Assembly: GCA_963971285.1 (NCBI GenBank)
Contig: OZ020257.1
Coordinates: 9,934,602 to 9,998,601 of the forward strand
DNA: 64,000 nt
Reading direction: 5' to 3'
Source of the DNA: Astropecten irregularis
Lineage: Eukaryota; Echinodermata; Asteroidea; Paxillosida; Astropectinidae
Shown: in pieces, positions 1 through 13,400 of the stretch
How the letters are laid out: the number at the start of each line of letters is the position of its first letter
How positions within the stretch are numbered: the stretch's first letter is position 1
Notes under the pieces: model-generated
Told to the model about the DNA's origin: nothing
Seen by the model: only the letters and a program-made list of their open reading frames with translations
Databases searched by the model: none
Translations under genes and position numbers: made by a program

Positions 1-3000
1 TCGATCTGTTTAAAGTGTTCTAAGATTTTCATATGTACTAAACGACTATCGGTTATACAATGGGAAACGATACTTTTTCTCTTGATAAAACAATTCTAAT
101 ACCGGACAATGTGTATACCACTTTGCTGACTTATAGATGATTGGAAATAATCTCATTCCAGTGTTCAGTGTCATTCTAGATCCGCCATTGATTCCATGAA
201 CTTTTCTCATGAGAAATACGTATTTTGTTTTTTACATCATTATTATTCTGATAAACCACAAGTGCACACTTCTCAGCTAAATAAATCTGTTATAATTTCT
301 TTTGAATATTAACCAAATTTATTCTATATAAATATTGAGTCTGGCGAAAGGCCTGAACTGGGCCTTTGGTCGTGAACAAACAAAGCAATGTATGAATAAC
401 GACAGAAACTCGTTTCTACATATTAATGACATTGGAAGGTACATAACACAAATGTTAATCACATGTATTATGTATAGTGGCCTGATGACCTATTATTACA
501 GTTTATACCGAATGATGACACGATGAGCTCATAGCAGCGTTATATCACATTCTGACTGTGACTCAACCAGCGACTATCATTCTATTACCATGACACCATT
601 TCCATAATACATGTATCACTAACTTTGTATTTTGTAAACTTAACTCTATTTTATGGGTACATATCCAAAACGAAAAGTTAAATATTCGTAGTGTAAACTA
701 TAACGCTTTACTATTGAACCCCTCCAATCAACACACACCGGCCTATTATTCGAAACACGCAGTGGTTCGAAATTGTAATCAAAGAAAGTATATACACAAA
801 CATCAATTCTTCAATAAAAGACTTATTTTTAGTTCACAAACTAATCTAAACTATTATTTACAACTGTTTGGTGGTTCCATTCGGCTTTAAAAACTTTAAG
901 TGTATATTGTTCAGTTGTGTGAAAACGTATTGTTATCAAATTTGCTTCAAAACCAATCAACCTGTTTTCTTCAAAACGCGACGACTGATTTTCACATATT
1001 TTCACATTTTCACATATTAGTGTTATGATATGCATTTCTAAAATAAAATGATTGGAATGAATTTCAAAAACGAACATACAAACAGGCAAGCATGCATGGC
1101 TAAGATATAAACACAGGGTAACTATTACAGCTTTAAATAAATGACCTTACCGAACACCCTTAGTAATAACATTCCTGTAAATGTGGGGGTTTCTCAAATA
1201 ATTTAAAAATTAACGTTGTGTTCATTAACAAGGATACATCCAGACTTATTGTATGCCATACGATGAAATTAAATTCCATTTTCAGACTGCATCTTTTCAT
1301 TACCTAATTCCTGTACAGGTATTATGAGCCATCAAACAAAACGCATAATTGCATGTCATAGAACAGAATCTCGGAGGTGCATCATTACATCACAAGTATA
1401 TAATAATTTAATTCTTTTCCCGAAATTCTTCTTATCGAATATTCAGAAAAATATATTTCAGTTCCCTCCTTTTTGTGCGCAGAGCCAGCTATGAAAATAT
1501 TTCATTGTTGCAAATGTTCATTTTTCAGATAAACAAATTCACATGATTTTAAAGAAGCACAGCAGGCATTTGAAAAGTAATTTGTTTCAGATCTTCCGAC
1601 GGAATTAAAGATACAAAACAATTTAGACAAATGTTTGCAAGAACTTATGAACAAAACAAATATTTTCTTTTTAGTTATTTTTATGTTTCACTTAATTTCC
1701 TGAAGGAGAACGAAAGAATTATAAGGGTGTGATGTGTTTTTTTAATCGAAATAAGGCCTATGCCAAGTTGCATTTGTGAGCCAATTTGAATTGAACTATT
1801 TCCAGTTTAACTCAGTTTGTATGTTGCCGTCAATGGCTCATTCTCCTATAAACGTATGAACGGGATGAATTCATACAAATGATGTACAGATCGCATAAAT
1901 CATGTCGTTTCATAAAGGCTGTTTTTCCCCACGAACCGCCATGCACTTCTGGTCAATATTTGTACTTTTCATATTCATTTTTCTGCAGATGACTATGCAA
2001 ATGACACAGTGCAATAATTCACTTCATATCTTGTTTGGAACCTTGACATGTGCAACCTTTTTAGCTATATGCATACAGGTCTTTGATAGGTCCATGGCAA
2101 TTGCGGACATATGGCTTTGCACTCATCAGAGGCAACGCCTAGCTTCACCGCGGCAGGCTCGCTAGCCCAGCGGGATGAAACAGCCAGTTACACGGGTTGA
2201 TCGATATAAAGCATGGCGGCCTCTGTATAGCCGCGGGAAAACCTTGCCCATTTTCGGCGGAAGCGAATATTGGTATATCCAGCGACTTCTCCTTTTCCAT
2301 ATGTGACTAGGAATATTCGACAGGAACTATAATGACATACACGTCCATAAGAGCTTTTACAAAAGCCATGGTTTACAGAAAAGAGTTGAATTAAGACTCA
2401 CGATATGCATGCGATAAGTTACAAATGTACTTACTTTTATCGTGCTTCTACCGAAAATATGTTGTTTCGATTATTATCTCATCGATTATTGCTTTAAGAT
2501 TCGGATGTGGACGAGGGTCGTAAGATATGTCAACCTGCAACTAATCCAAAGAGAAAGGGACCATTTTGAATTAGCGGTGAGCCGAGACCAGTACGTGGTA
2601 GTCCTGTAGGTTGCTTGGGTAGCTCCATCATTGCAACACGCCTAATTCGCTGACTAATCTTCCTCTTCGGACAATCCAGCTTATAAAAGTCTGGCTGCGG
2701 CTCTAAGAAGTTCCTATAATTCTATCGACGGTGTCTAGTATCCAACTCTCATCACAATATATTATATTTGATTCAATGGTTACATCATCCCTCAGATCAG
2801 ATCACCCACTTTTCAGTACGAAGTACATGTATTGGAGAGTAAAGGTAACACTTTCAATAAACAGAGGGCAATACACTGTATTCAGTTAATAGAAATCCTT
2901 AGAAATCCTGCGAGTCAAGCGGACTTGCAGTCACGCGGCACAATGAAGGCGACTGGTTCGATCAGATCATTTTTATTTTCATTTTACATGACCATATGAA

Positions 3001-4097
3001 GCGGACATTAACCACACACAACGGATACCTGGTTATTGATTTAATTAGGCAAGTCACCCTTCAGTTAGGAACCAATCATGTGTGGGGATAGGGGATCATT
3101 TTTAAAGAGGTAGAGGACACATCAGAAATTAGACAGGAAGGCACCGGAAGGCGCCGTTAGGTAGTCATACACCACAGAGAGCTCAACTCAGACAGGCCGA
3201 CTAGTTATTCGTAATTACAACTCACAGACTGTTGATTCAAACGCACAATCCTAAATAAAACCCCAAATATTTTCACTTTTGAGCAAGACCAAAGACTATA
3301 TGTGCATTGTTATGATTCATTTATTATTAATATTAAAATGTGATGATTGAATAAAGAAAAAAACACCTTCTACTTTAATTTCGAGAGGGCGCACTTTTTT
3401 ATTTGATGCACCAAAGATCGGTAACTTGTTAACTTCTTTAAATCAACATTTCAACTATACATTTTATTAAACGGGTTAAATAATTACAGAATTATTACGC
3501 AAACTGCCCAGCAGTGAATGAAAGGATCAGCGACCGTCATATCCACAAGTAAGACAGGTAAACCGGTAAACATTGCAATGGTGGAATTGACCGATGATGA
3601 AGTATTACCGCCAACATTAGCTGGTATCGCCTAGTCGTGTAGCTATGTTACCCCAAATTCTGGAAGCAGCTGTACAGCGGTAACTATAGAACTTTCCAGG
3701 AACCAACATGGTTCATTAAAGTACAGGTGTAATATTGTAAATATTGTTGGTTTAAAAACCAAAATAAGGTTTATAATACAAGTCATGTTCATCTTCAAAC
3801 TCGTCGTTGTCATTATGAGGGCGCTATATTCACGTATTGGGTTAGGGTCGGTCGAGTCAAGGACTATAGGAGAAAAAGTAGGCCCTACGTTAATATACAC
3901 TACACCCCTTCAATACGTGAAATTATATTCAGCAATACATTATACTAGCCACGTGCACAAATCAGTAATGTTGACACTGTCACCTAACTAGAACCAAGCC
4001 TATACGTCAAATGATTATTGATAAGATATGAACATTTCAAATAACATAAAATATTCAAATTGTCAATGCAGCCTGCCCTGGATGTATAGGAGTGATA
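1..4097. other. Non-coding flank, no gene recognised
   Basis: All frames are broken into short stretches of under about 90 codons with no recognisable domain, and no convincing exon with paired splice sites and homology was seen. Base composition is AT-rich apart from a locally GC-richer patch at about 2140-2290, which could be the edge of a promoter or a degraded repeat. No tRNA, rRNA or transposase signature was found. Confidence 0.5.
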
Positions 4098-4376
4098 TCA
4101 ATGGCGTAAACAGGTCATCGGACCCTGGGGATATGATCATGTAGCCGAGTGGTACGTTTATATACGTTTCTCCACAAATTATATATAAATACACAAAACG
4201 GGGGTGTACCCCCCCCCCCCCGTGACCTACGCAGTAGCGTAGACAAGTCCTCAAACCTGGGGGTATGGTCCTGTAGCTGGGTCGTACCTCCATATAAGTT
4301 TGTGCATAACTATATAAATATACAACATGAAATCCTGGGGGTGTACCCCCCCCCCCCCCCCCCTCCGTGATCTACG
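4098..4376 (+). repeat. Two-copy tandem repeat with C-tracts
   Basis: Two diverged copies of a module of about 133-148 bp lie head to tail, at about 4098-4228 and 4229-4376. Each runs from a 'GCGTA(A/G)ACA(A/G)GTC' start, through 'CCTGGGG(G)' and a 'GTAGC(C/T)G(A/G)GT' segment, to 'GGGGTGTAC' followed by a run of at least 12 C and then 'CGTGA(C/T)CTACG'. The module looks like a dispersed repeat fragment duplicated in place. It borders the 61-bp satellite but shares no monomer with it. Confidence 0.7.
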
Positions 4377-4486
4377 CCCCTGATTGATATGGATTTGCGT
4401 TGGTGTGAAACTGGAGTCACTTCTAAAGTGGCTTAAAACGCAGGTGAAACGCGACTTACAAACTGCAGCTACAGTCTCAGCATTCA

Positions 4487-7400
4487 AGCTCGACTATCTC
4501 CCGGTTACAGCAAAGAGCCCAGACTACCTGCACAGTCACAACGTGCAGGCTGTACATCAAAGAGCCTAGACTATCTGCACAGTCACAATGTGCAGGCTGG
4601 ACTATTTCCCGGTTACATCAAAGAGCCCATACTACCTGCACAGTCACAACGTGTAGGCTGGACTATCTCCCGGTTACATCAAAGAGCCTAGACTACCTGC
4701 ACAGTCACAACGTGCAGGCTGGACTATCTCCTGGGTACATCAAAGAGCCTAGACTACCCGCACAGTCACAACGTGTACGGGCTGGACTATCTCCCGGTTA
4801 TATCAAAGAGCCTAGACTCACCCGCACAGTCACAACGTGTATGCTGGACTATCTGCCGGTTACATCAAAGAGCCTAGACTACCCGCAAAGTCACAACGTG
4901 CAGGCTGGACTATCTCCCGGTTACAGCAAAGAGCCCAGACTACCTACACATTCACAACGTGCAGGCTGGACTATCTCCCGGTTACAGCAAAGAGCCCAGA
5001 CTACCCGCACAGTCACAACGTGCAGGCTGGACTATCTCCCGGTTACATCAAAGAGCCTAGACTCACCCGCACAGTCACAACGTGTAGGCTGGACTATCTC
5101 CCGGTTACATCAAAGAGCCTAGACTACCTGCACAGTCACAACGTGTAGGCTGGACTATCTCCCGGTTACATCAAAGAGCCCAGACTACCTGCACAGTCAC
5201 AACGTGTATGCTGGACTATCTGCCAGTTACATCAAAGAGCCTAGACTACCTGCACAGTCATTTCACAACGTGCAGGCTGGACTATCTCCCGGTTACATCA
5301 AAGAGCCTAGACTACCCGCAAAGTCACAACGTGCAGGCTGGACTATCTCCCGGTTACAGCAAAGAACCCAGACTACCTACACATTCACAACGTGCAGGCT
5401 GGACTATCTCCCGGTTACAGCAAAGACACCAGACTACCCGCACAGTCACAACGTGCAGGCTGGACTATCTCCCGGTTACATCAAAGAGCCTAGACTCACC
5501 CGCACAGTCACAACGTGTAGGCTGGACTATCTCCCGGTTACATCAAAGAGCCTAGACTACCTGCACAGTCACAACGTGTAGGCTGGACTATCTCCCGGTT
5601 ACATCAAAGAGCCCAGACTACCTGCACAGTCACAACGTGCAGGCTGGACTATCTCCCGGTTACATCACAGAGCCTAGACTACCTGCACAGTCACAACGTG
5701 CAGGCTGGACTATCTCCCGGTTACATCAAAGTGCCTAGACTACCTGCACAGTCACAACGGGCAGGTTGGACTATTTCCCGGTTACATCAAACAGCCTAGA
5801 CTACCTGCACAGTCACAACGGGCAGGCTGGACTATCTCCCGGTTACATCAAAGTGCCCTGACTACCTGCACAGTCACAACGGGCAGGCTGGACTATCTCC
5901 CGGTTACATCAAAGTGCCCTGACTACCTGCACAGTCACAACGTGCAGGCTGAACTATCTCCCGGTTACATCAAAGAGCCCAGACTACCTGCACAGTCACA
6001 ACTTGTATGCTGGACTATCTGTCGGTTACATCAAAGAGCCTAGACTACCTGCACAGTCATTTCACAACGTGCAGGCTGGACTATCTCCCGGTTACATCAA
6101 AGAGCCTAGACTACCCGCAAAGTCACAACGTGCAGGCTGGACTATCTCCCGGTTACAGCAAAGAACCCAGACTACCTACACATTCACAATGTGCAGGCTG
6201 GACTATCTCCCGGTTACAGCAAAGAGCCCCTGCAGACTACCCGCACAGTCACAACGTGCAGGCTGGACTATCTCCCGGTAACATCAAAGAGCCTAGACTC
6301 ACCCGCACAGTCAAAACGTGTAGGCTGGACTATCTCCCGGTTACATCAAAGAGCCTAGACTACCTGCACAGTCACAACGTGTAGGCTGGACTATCTCCCG
6401 GTTACATCAAAGTGCCCTGACTACCTGCACAGTCACAACGTGCAGGCTAAACTATCTCCCGGTTACAGGAAAGAGCCCAGACTACCTGCACAGTCACAAC
6501 GTGCAGGCTGGACTATCTCCCGGTTACATCAAAGTGCCTAGACTACCTGCACAGTCACAACGGGCAGGTTGGACTATTTCCCGGTTACATCAAACAGCCT
6601 AGACTACCTGCACAGTCACAACGGGCAGGCTGGACTATCTCCCGGTTACATCAAAGTGCCCTGACTACCTGCACAGTCACAACGGGCAGGCTGGACTATC
6701 TCCCGGTTACATCAAAGAGCCTAGACTACCCGCAAAGTCACAACGTGCAGGCTGGACTATCTCCCGGTTACAGCAAAGAACCCAGACTACCTACACATTC
6801 ACAACGTGCAGGCTGGACTATCTCCCGGTTACAGCAAAGACACCAGACTACCCGCACAGTCACAACGTGCAGGCTGGACTATCTCCCGGTTACATCAAAG
6901 AGCCTAGACTCACCCGCACAGTCACAACGTGTAGGCTGGACTATCTCCCGGTTACATCAAAGAGCCTAGACTACCTGCACAGTCACAACGTGTAGGCTGG
7001 ACTATCTCCCGGTTACATCAAAGAGCCCAGACTACCTGCACAGTCACAACGTGCAGGCTGGACTATCTCCCGGTTACATCACAGAGCCTAGACTACCTGC
7101 ACAGTCACAACGTGCAGGCTGGACTATCTCCCGGTTACATCAAAGTGCCTAGACTACCTGCACAGTCACAACGGGCAGGTTGGACTATATCCCGGTTACA
7201 TCAAACAGCCTAGACTACCTGCACAGTCACAACGGGCAGGCTGGACTATCTCCCGGTTACATCAAAGTGCCCTGACTACCTGCACAGTCACAACGGGCAG
7301 GCTGGACTATCTCCCGGTTACATCAAAGTGCCCTGACTACCTGCACAGTCACAACGTGCAGGCTGAACTATCTCCCGGTTACATCAAAGAGCCCAGACTA

Positions 7401-10400
7401 CCTGCACAGTCACAACGTGTATGCTGGACTATCTGTCGGTTACATCAAAGAGCCTAGACTACCTGCACAGTCATTTCACAACGTGCAGGCTGGACTATCT
7501 CCCGGTTACATCAAAGAGCCTAGACTACCCGCAAAGTCACAACGTGCAGGCTGGACTATCTCCCGGTTACAGCAAAGAACCCAGACTACCTACACATTCA
7601 CAATGTGCAGGCTGGACTATCTCCCGGTTACAGCAAAGAGCCCCTGCAGACTACCCGCACAGTCACAACGTGCAGGCTGGACTATCTCCCGGTAACATCA
7701 AAGAGCCTAGACTCACCCGCACAGTCAAAACGTGTAGGCTGGACTATCTCCCGGTTACATCAAAGAGCCTAGACTACCTGCACAGTCACAACGTGTAGGC
7801 TGGACTATCTCCCGGTTACATCAAAGTGCCCTGACTACCTGCACAGTCACAACGTGCAGGCTAAACTATCTCCCGGTTACAGGAAAGAGCCCAGACTACC
7901 TGCACAGTCACAACGTGCAGGCTGGACTATCTCCCGGTTACATCAAAGTGCCTAGACTACCTGCACAGTCACAACGGGCAGGTTGGACTATTTCCCGGTT
8001 ACATCAAACAGCCTAGACTACCTGCACAGTCACAACGGGCAGGCTGGACTATCTCCCGGTTACATCAAAGTGCCCTGACTACCTGCACAGTCACAACGGG
8101 CAGGCTGGACTATCTCCCGGTTACATCAAAGAGCCTAGACTACCCGCAAAGTCACAACGTGCAGGCTGGACTATCTCCCGGTTACAGCAAAGAACCCAGA
8201 CTACCTACACATTCACAACGTGCAGGCTGGACTATCTCCCGGTTACAGCAAAGACACCAGACTACCCGCACAGTCACAACGTGCAGGCTGGACTATCTCC
8301 CGGTTACATCAAAGAGCCTAGACTCACCCGCACAGTCACAACGTGTAGGCTGGACTATCTCCCGGTTACATCAAAGAGCCTAGACTACCTGCACAGTCAC
8401 AACGTGTAGGCTGGACTATCTCCCGGTTACATCAAAGAGCCCAGACTACCTGCACAGTCACAACGTGCAGGCTGGACTATCTCCCGGTTACAGCAAAGAA
8501 CCCAGACTACCTACACATTCACAACGTGCAGGCTGGACTATCTCCCGGTTACAGCAAAGACACCAGACTACCCGCACAGTCACAACGTGCAGGCTGGACT
8601 ATCTCCCGGTTACATCAAAGAGCCTAGACTCACCCGCACAGTCACAACGTGTAGGCTGGACTATCTCCCGGTTACATCAAAGAGCCTAGACTACCTGCAC
8701 AGTCACAACGTGTAGGCTGGACTATCTCCCGGTTACATCAAAGAGCCCAGACTACCTGCACAGTCACAACGTGCAGGCTGGACTATCTCCCGGTTACATC
8801 ACAGAGCCTAGACTACCTGCACAGTCACAACGTGCAGGCTGGACTATCTCCCGGTTACATCAAAGTGCCTAGACTACCTGCACAGTCACAACGGGCAGGT
8901 TGGACTATTTCCCGGTTACATCAAACAGCCTAGACTACCTGCACAGTCACAACGGGCAGGCTGGACTATCTCCCGGTTACATCAAAGTGCCCTGACTACC
9001 TGCACAGTCACAACGGGCAGGCTGGACTATCTCCCGGTTACATCAAAGTGCCCTGACTACCTGCACAGTCACAACGTGCAGGCTGAACTATCTCCCGGTT
9101 ACATCAAAGAGCCCAGACTACCTGCACAGTCACAACTTGTATGCTGGACTATCTGTCGGTTACATCAAAGAGCCTAGACTACCTGCACAGTCATTTCACA
9201 ACGTGCAGGCTGGACTATCTCCCGGTTACATCAAAGAGCCTAGACTACCCGCAAAGTCACAACGTGCAGGCTGGACTATCTCCCGGTTACAGCAAAGAAC
9301 CCAGACTACCTACACATTCACAATGTGCAGGCTGGACTATCTCCCGGTTACAGCAAAGAGCCCCTGCAGACTACCCGCACAGTCACAACGTGCAGGCTGG
9401 ACTATCTCCCGGTAACATCAAAGAGCCTAGACTCACCCGCACAGTCAAAACGTGTAGGCTGGACTATCTCCCGGTTACATCAAAGAGCCTAGACTACCTG
9501 CACAGTCACAACGTGTAGGCTGGACTATCTCCCGGTTACATCAAAGTGCCCTGACTACCTGCACAGTCACAACGTGCAGGCTAAACTATCTCCCGGTTAC
9601 AGGAAAGAGCCCAGACTACCTGCACAGTCACAACGTGCAGGCTGGACTATCTCCCGGTTACATCAAAGTGCCTAGACTACCTGCACAGTCACAACGGGCA
9701 GGTTGGACTATTTCCCGGTTACATCAAACAGCCTAGACTACCTGCACAGTCACAACGGGCAGGCTGGACTATCTCCCGGTTACATCAAAGTGCCCTGACT
9801 ACCTGCACAGTCACAACGGGCAGGCTGGACTATCTCCCGGTTACATCAAAGAGCCTAGACTACCCGCAAAGTCACAACGTGCAGGCTGGACTATCTCCCG
9901 GTTACAGCAAAGAACCCAGACTACCTACACATTCACAACGTGCAGGCTGGACTATCTCCCGGTTACAGCAAAGACACCAGACTACCCGCACAGTCACAAC
10001 GTGCAGGCTGGACTATCTCCCGGTTACATCAAAGAGCCTAGACTCACCCGCACAGTCACAACGTGTAGGCTGGACTATCTCCCGGTTACATCAAAGAGCC
10101 TAGACTACCTGCACAGTCACAACGTGTAGGCTGGACTATCTCCCGGTTACATCAAAGAGCCCAGACTACCTGCACAGTCACAACGTGCAGGCTGGACTAT
10201 CTCCCGGTTACATCACAGAGCCTAGACTACCTGCACAGTCACAACGTGCAGGCTGGACTATCTCCCGGTTACATCAAAGTGCCTAGACTACCTGCACAGT
10301 CACAACGGGCAGGTTGGACTATTTCCCGGTTACATCAAACAGCCTAGACTACCTGCACAGTCACAACGGGCAGGCTGGACTATCTCCCGGTTACATCAAA

Positions 10401-13400
10401 GTGCCCTGACTACCTGCACAGTCACAACGGGCAGGCTGGACTATCTCCCGGTTACATCAAAGTGCCCTGACTACCTGCACAGTCACAACGTGCAGGCTGA
10501 ACTATCTCCCGGTTACATCAAAGAGCCCAGACTACCTGCACAGTCACAACGTGTATGCTGGACTATCTGTCGGTTACATCAAAGAGCCTAGACTACCTGC
10601 ACAGTCATTTCACAACGTGCAGGCTGGACTATCTCCCGGTTACATCAAAGAGCCTAGACTACCCGCAAAGTCACAACGTGCAGGCTGGACTATCTCCCGG
10701 TTACAGCAAAGAACCCAGACTACCTACACATTCACAATGTGCAGGCTGGACTATCTCCCGGTTACAGCAAAGAGCCCCTGCAGACTACCCGCACAGTCAC
10801 AACGTGCAGGCTGGACTATCTCCCGGTAACATCAAAGAGCCTAGACTCACCCGCACAGTCAAAACGTGTAGGCTGGACTATCTCCCGGTTACATCAAAGA
10901 GCCTAGACTACCTGCACAGTCACAACGTGTAGGCTGGACTATCTCCCGGTTACATCAAAGTGCCCTGACTACCTGCACAGTCACAACGTGCAGGCTAAAC
11001 TATCTCCCGGTTACAGGAAAGAGCCCAGACTACCTGCACAGTCACAACGTGCAGGCTGGACTATCTCCCGGTTACATCAAAGTGCCTAGACTACCTGCAC
11101 AGTCACAACGGGCAGGTTGGACTATTTCCCGGTTACATCAAACAGCCTAGACTACCTGCACAGTCACAACGGGCAGGCTGGACTATCTCCCGGTTACATC
11201 AAAGTGCCCTGACTACCTGCACAGTCACAACGGGCAGGCTGGACTATCTCCCGGTTACATCAAAGAGCCTAGACTACCCGCAAAGTCACAACGTGCAGGC
11301 TGGACTATCTCCCGGTTACAGCAAAGAACCCAGACTACCTACACATTCACAACGTGCAGGCTGGACTATCTCCCGGTTACAGCAAAGACACCAGACTACC
11401 CGCACAGTCACAACGTGCAGGCTGGACTATCTCCCGGTTACATCAAAGAGCCTAGACTCACCCGCACAGTCACAACGTGTAGGCTGGACTATCTCCCGGT
11501 TACATCAAAGAGCCTAGACTACCTGCACAGTCACAACGTGTAGGCTGGACTATCTCCCGGTTACATCAAAGAGCCCAGACTACCTGCACAGTCACAACGT
11601 GCAGGCTGGACTATCTCCCGGTTACATCACAGAGCCTAGACTACCTGCACAGTCACAACGTGCAGGCTGGACTATCTCCCGGTTACATCAAAGTGCCTAG
11701 ACTACCTGCACAGTCACAACGGGCAGGTTGGACTATTTCCCGGTTACATCAAACAGCCTAGACTACCTGCACAGTCACAACGGGCAGGCTGGACTATCTC
11801 CCGGTTACATCAAAGTGCCCTGACTACCTGCACAGTCACAACGGGCAGGCTGGACTATCTCCCGGTTACATCAAAGTGCCCTGACTACCTGCACAGTCAC
11901 AACGTGCAGGCTGAACTATCTCCCGGTTACATCAAAGAGCCCAGACTACCTGCACAGTCACAACGTGTATGCTGGACTATCTGTCGGTTACATCAAAGAG
12001 CCTAGACTACCTGCACAGTCATTTCACAACGTGCAGGCTGGACTATCTCCCGGTTACATCAAAGAGCCTAGACTACCCGCAAAGTCACAACGTGCAGGCT
12101 GGACTATCTCCCGGTTACAGCAAAGAACCCAGACTACCTACACATTCACAATGTGCAGGCTGGACTATCTCCCGGTAACATCAAAGAGCCTAGACTCACC
12201 CGCACAGTCAAAACGTGTAGGCTGGACTATCTCCCGGTTACATCAAAGAGCCTAGACTACCTGCACAGTCACAACGTGTAGGCTGGACTATCTCCCGGTT
12301 ACATCAAAGTGCCCTGACTACCTGCACAGTCACAACGTGCAGGCTAAACTATCTCCCGGTTACAGGAAAGAGCCCAGACTACCTGCACAGTCACAACGTG
12401 CAGGCTGGACTATCTCCCGGTTACATCAAAGTGCCTAGACTACCTGCACAGTCACAACGGGCAGGTTGGACTATTTCCCGGTTACATCAAACAGCCTAGA
12501 CTACCTGCACAGTCACAACGGGCAGGCTGGACTATCTCCCGGTTACATCAAAGTGCCCTGACTACCTGCACAGTCACAACGGGCAGGCTGGACTATCTCC
12601 CGGTTACATCAAAGAGCCTAGACTACCCGCAAAGTCACAACGTGCAGGCTGGACTATCTCCCGGTTACAGCAAAGAACCCAGACTACCTACACATTCACA
12701 ACGTGCAGGCTGGACTATCTCCCGGTTACAGCAAAGACACCAGACTACCCGCACAGTCACAACGTGCAGGCTGGACTATCTCCCGGTTACATCAAAGAGC
12801 CTAGACTCACCCGCACAGTCACAACGTGTAGGCTGGACTATCTCCCGGTTACATCAAAGAGCCTAGACTACCTGCACAGTCACAACGTGTAGGCTGGACT
12901 ATCTCCCGGTTACATCAAAGAGCCCAGACTACCTGCACAGTCACAACGTGCAGGCTGGACTATCTCCCGGTTACATCACAGAGCCTAGACTACCTGCACA
13001 GTCACAACGTGCAGGCTGGACTATCTCCCGGTTACATCAAAGTGCCTAGACTACCTGCACAGTCACAACGGGCAGGTTGGACTATTTCCCGGTTACATCA
13101 AACAGCCTAGACTACCTGCACAGTCACAACGGGCAGGCTGGACTATCTCCCGGTTACATCAAAGTGCCCTGACTACCTGCACAGTCACAACGGGCAGGCT
13201 GGACTATCTCCCGGTTACATCAAAGTGCCCTGACTACCTGCACAGTCACAACGTGCAGGCTGAACTATCTCCCGGTTACATCAAAGAGCCCAGACTACCT
13301 GCACAGTCACAACGTGTATGCTGGACTATCTGTCGGTTACATCAAAGAGCCTAGACTACCTGCACAGTCATTTCACAACGTGCAGGCTGGACTATCTCCC

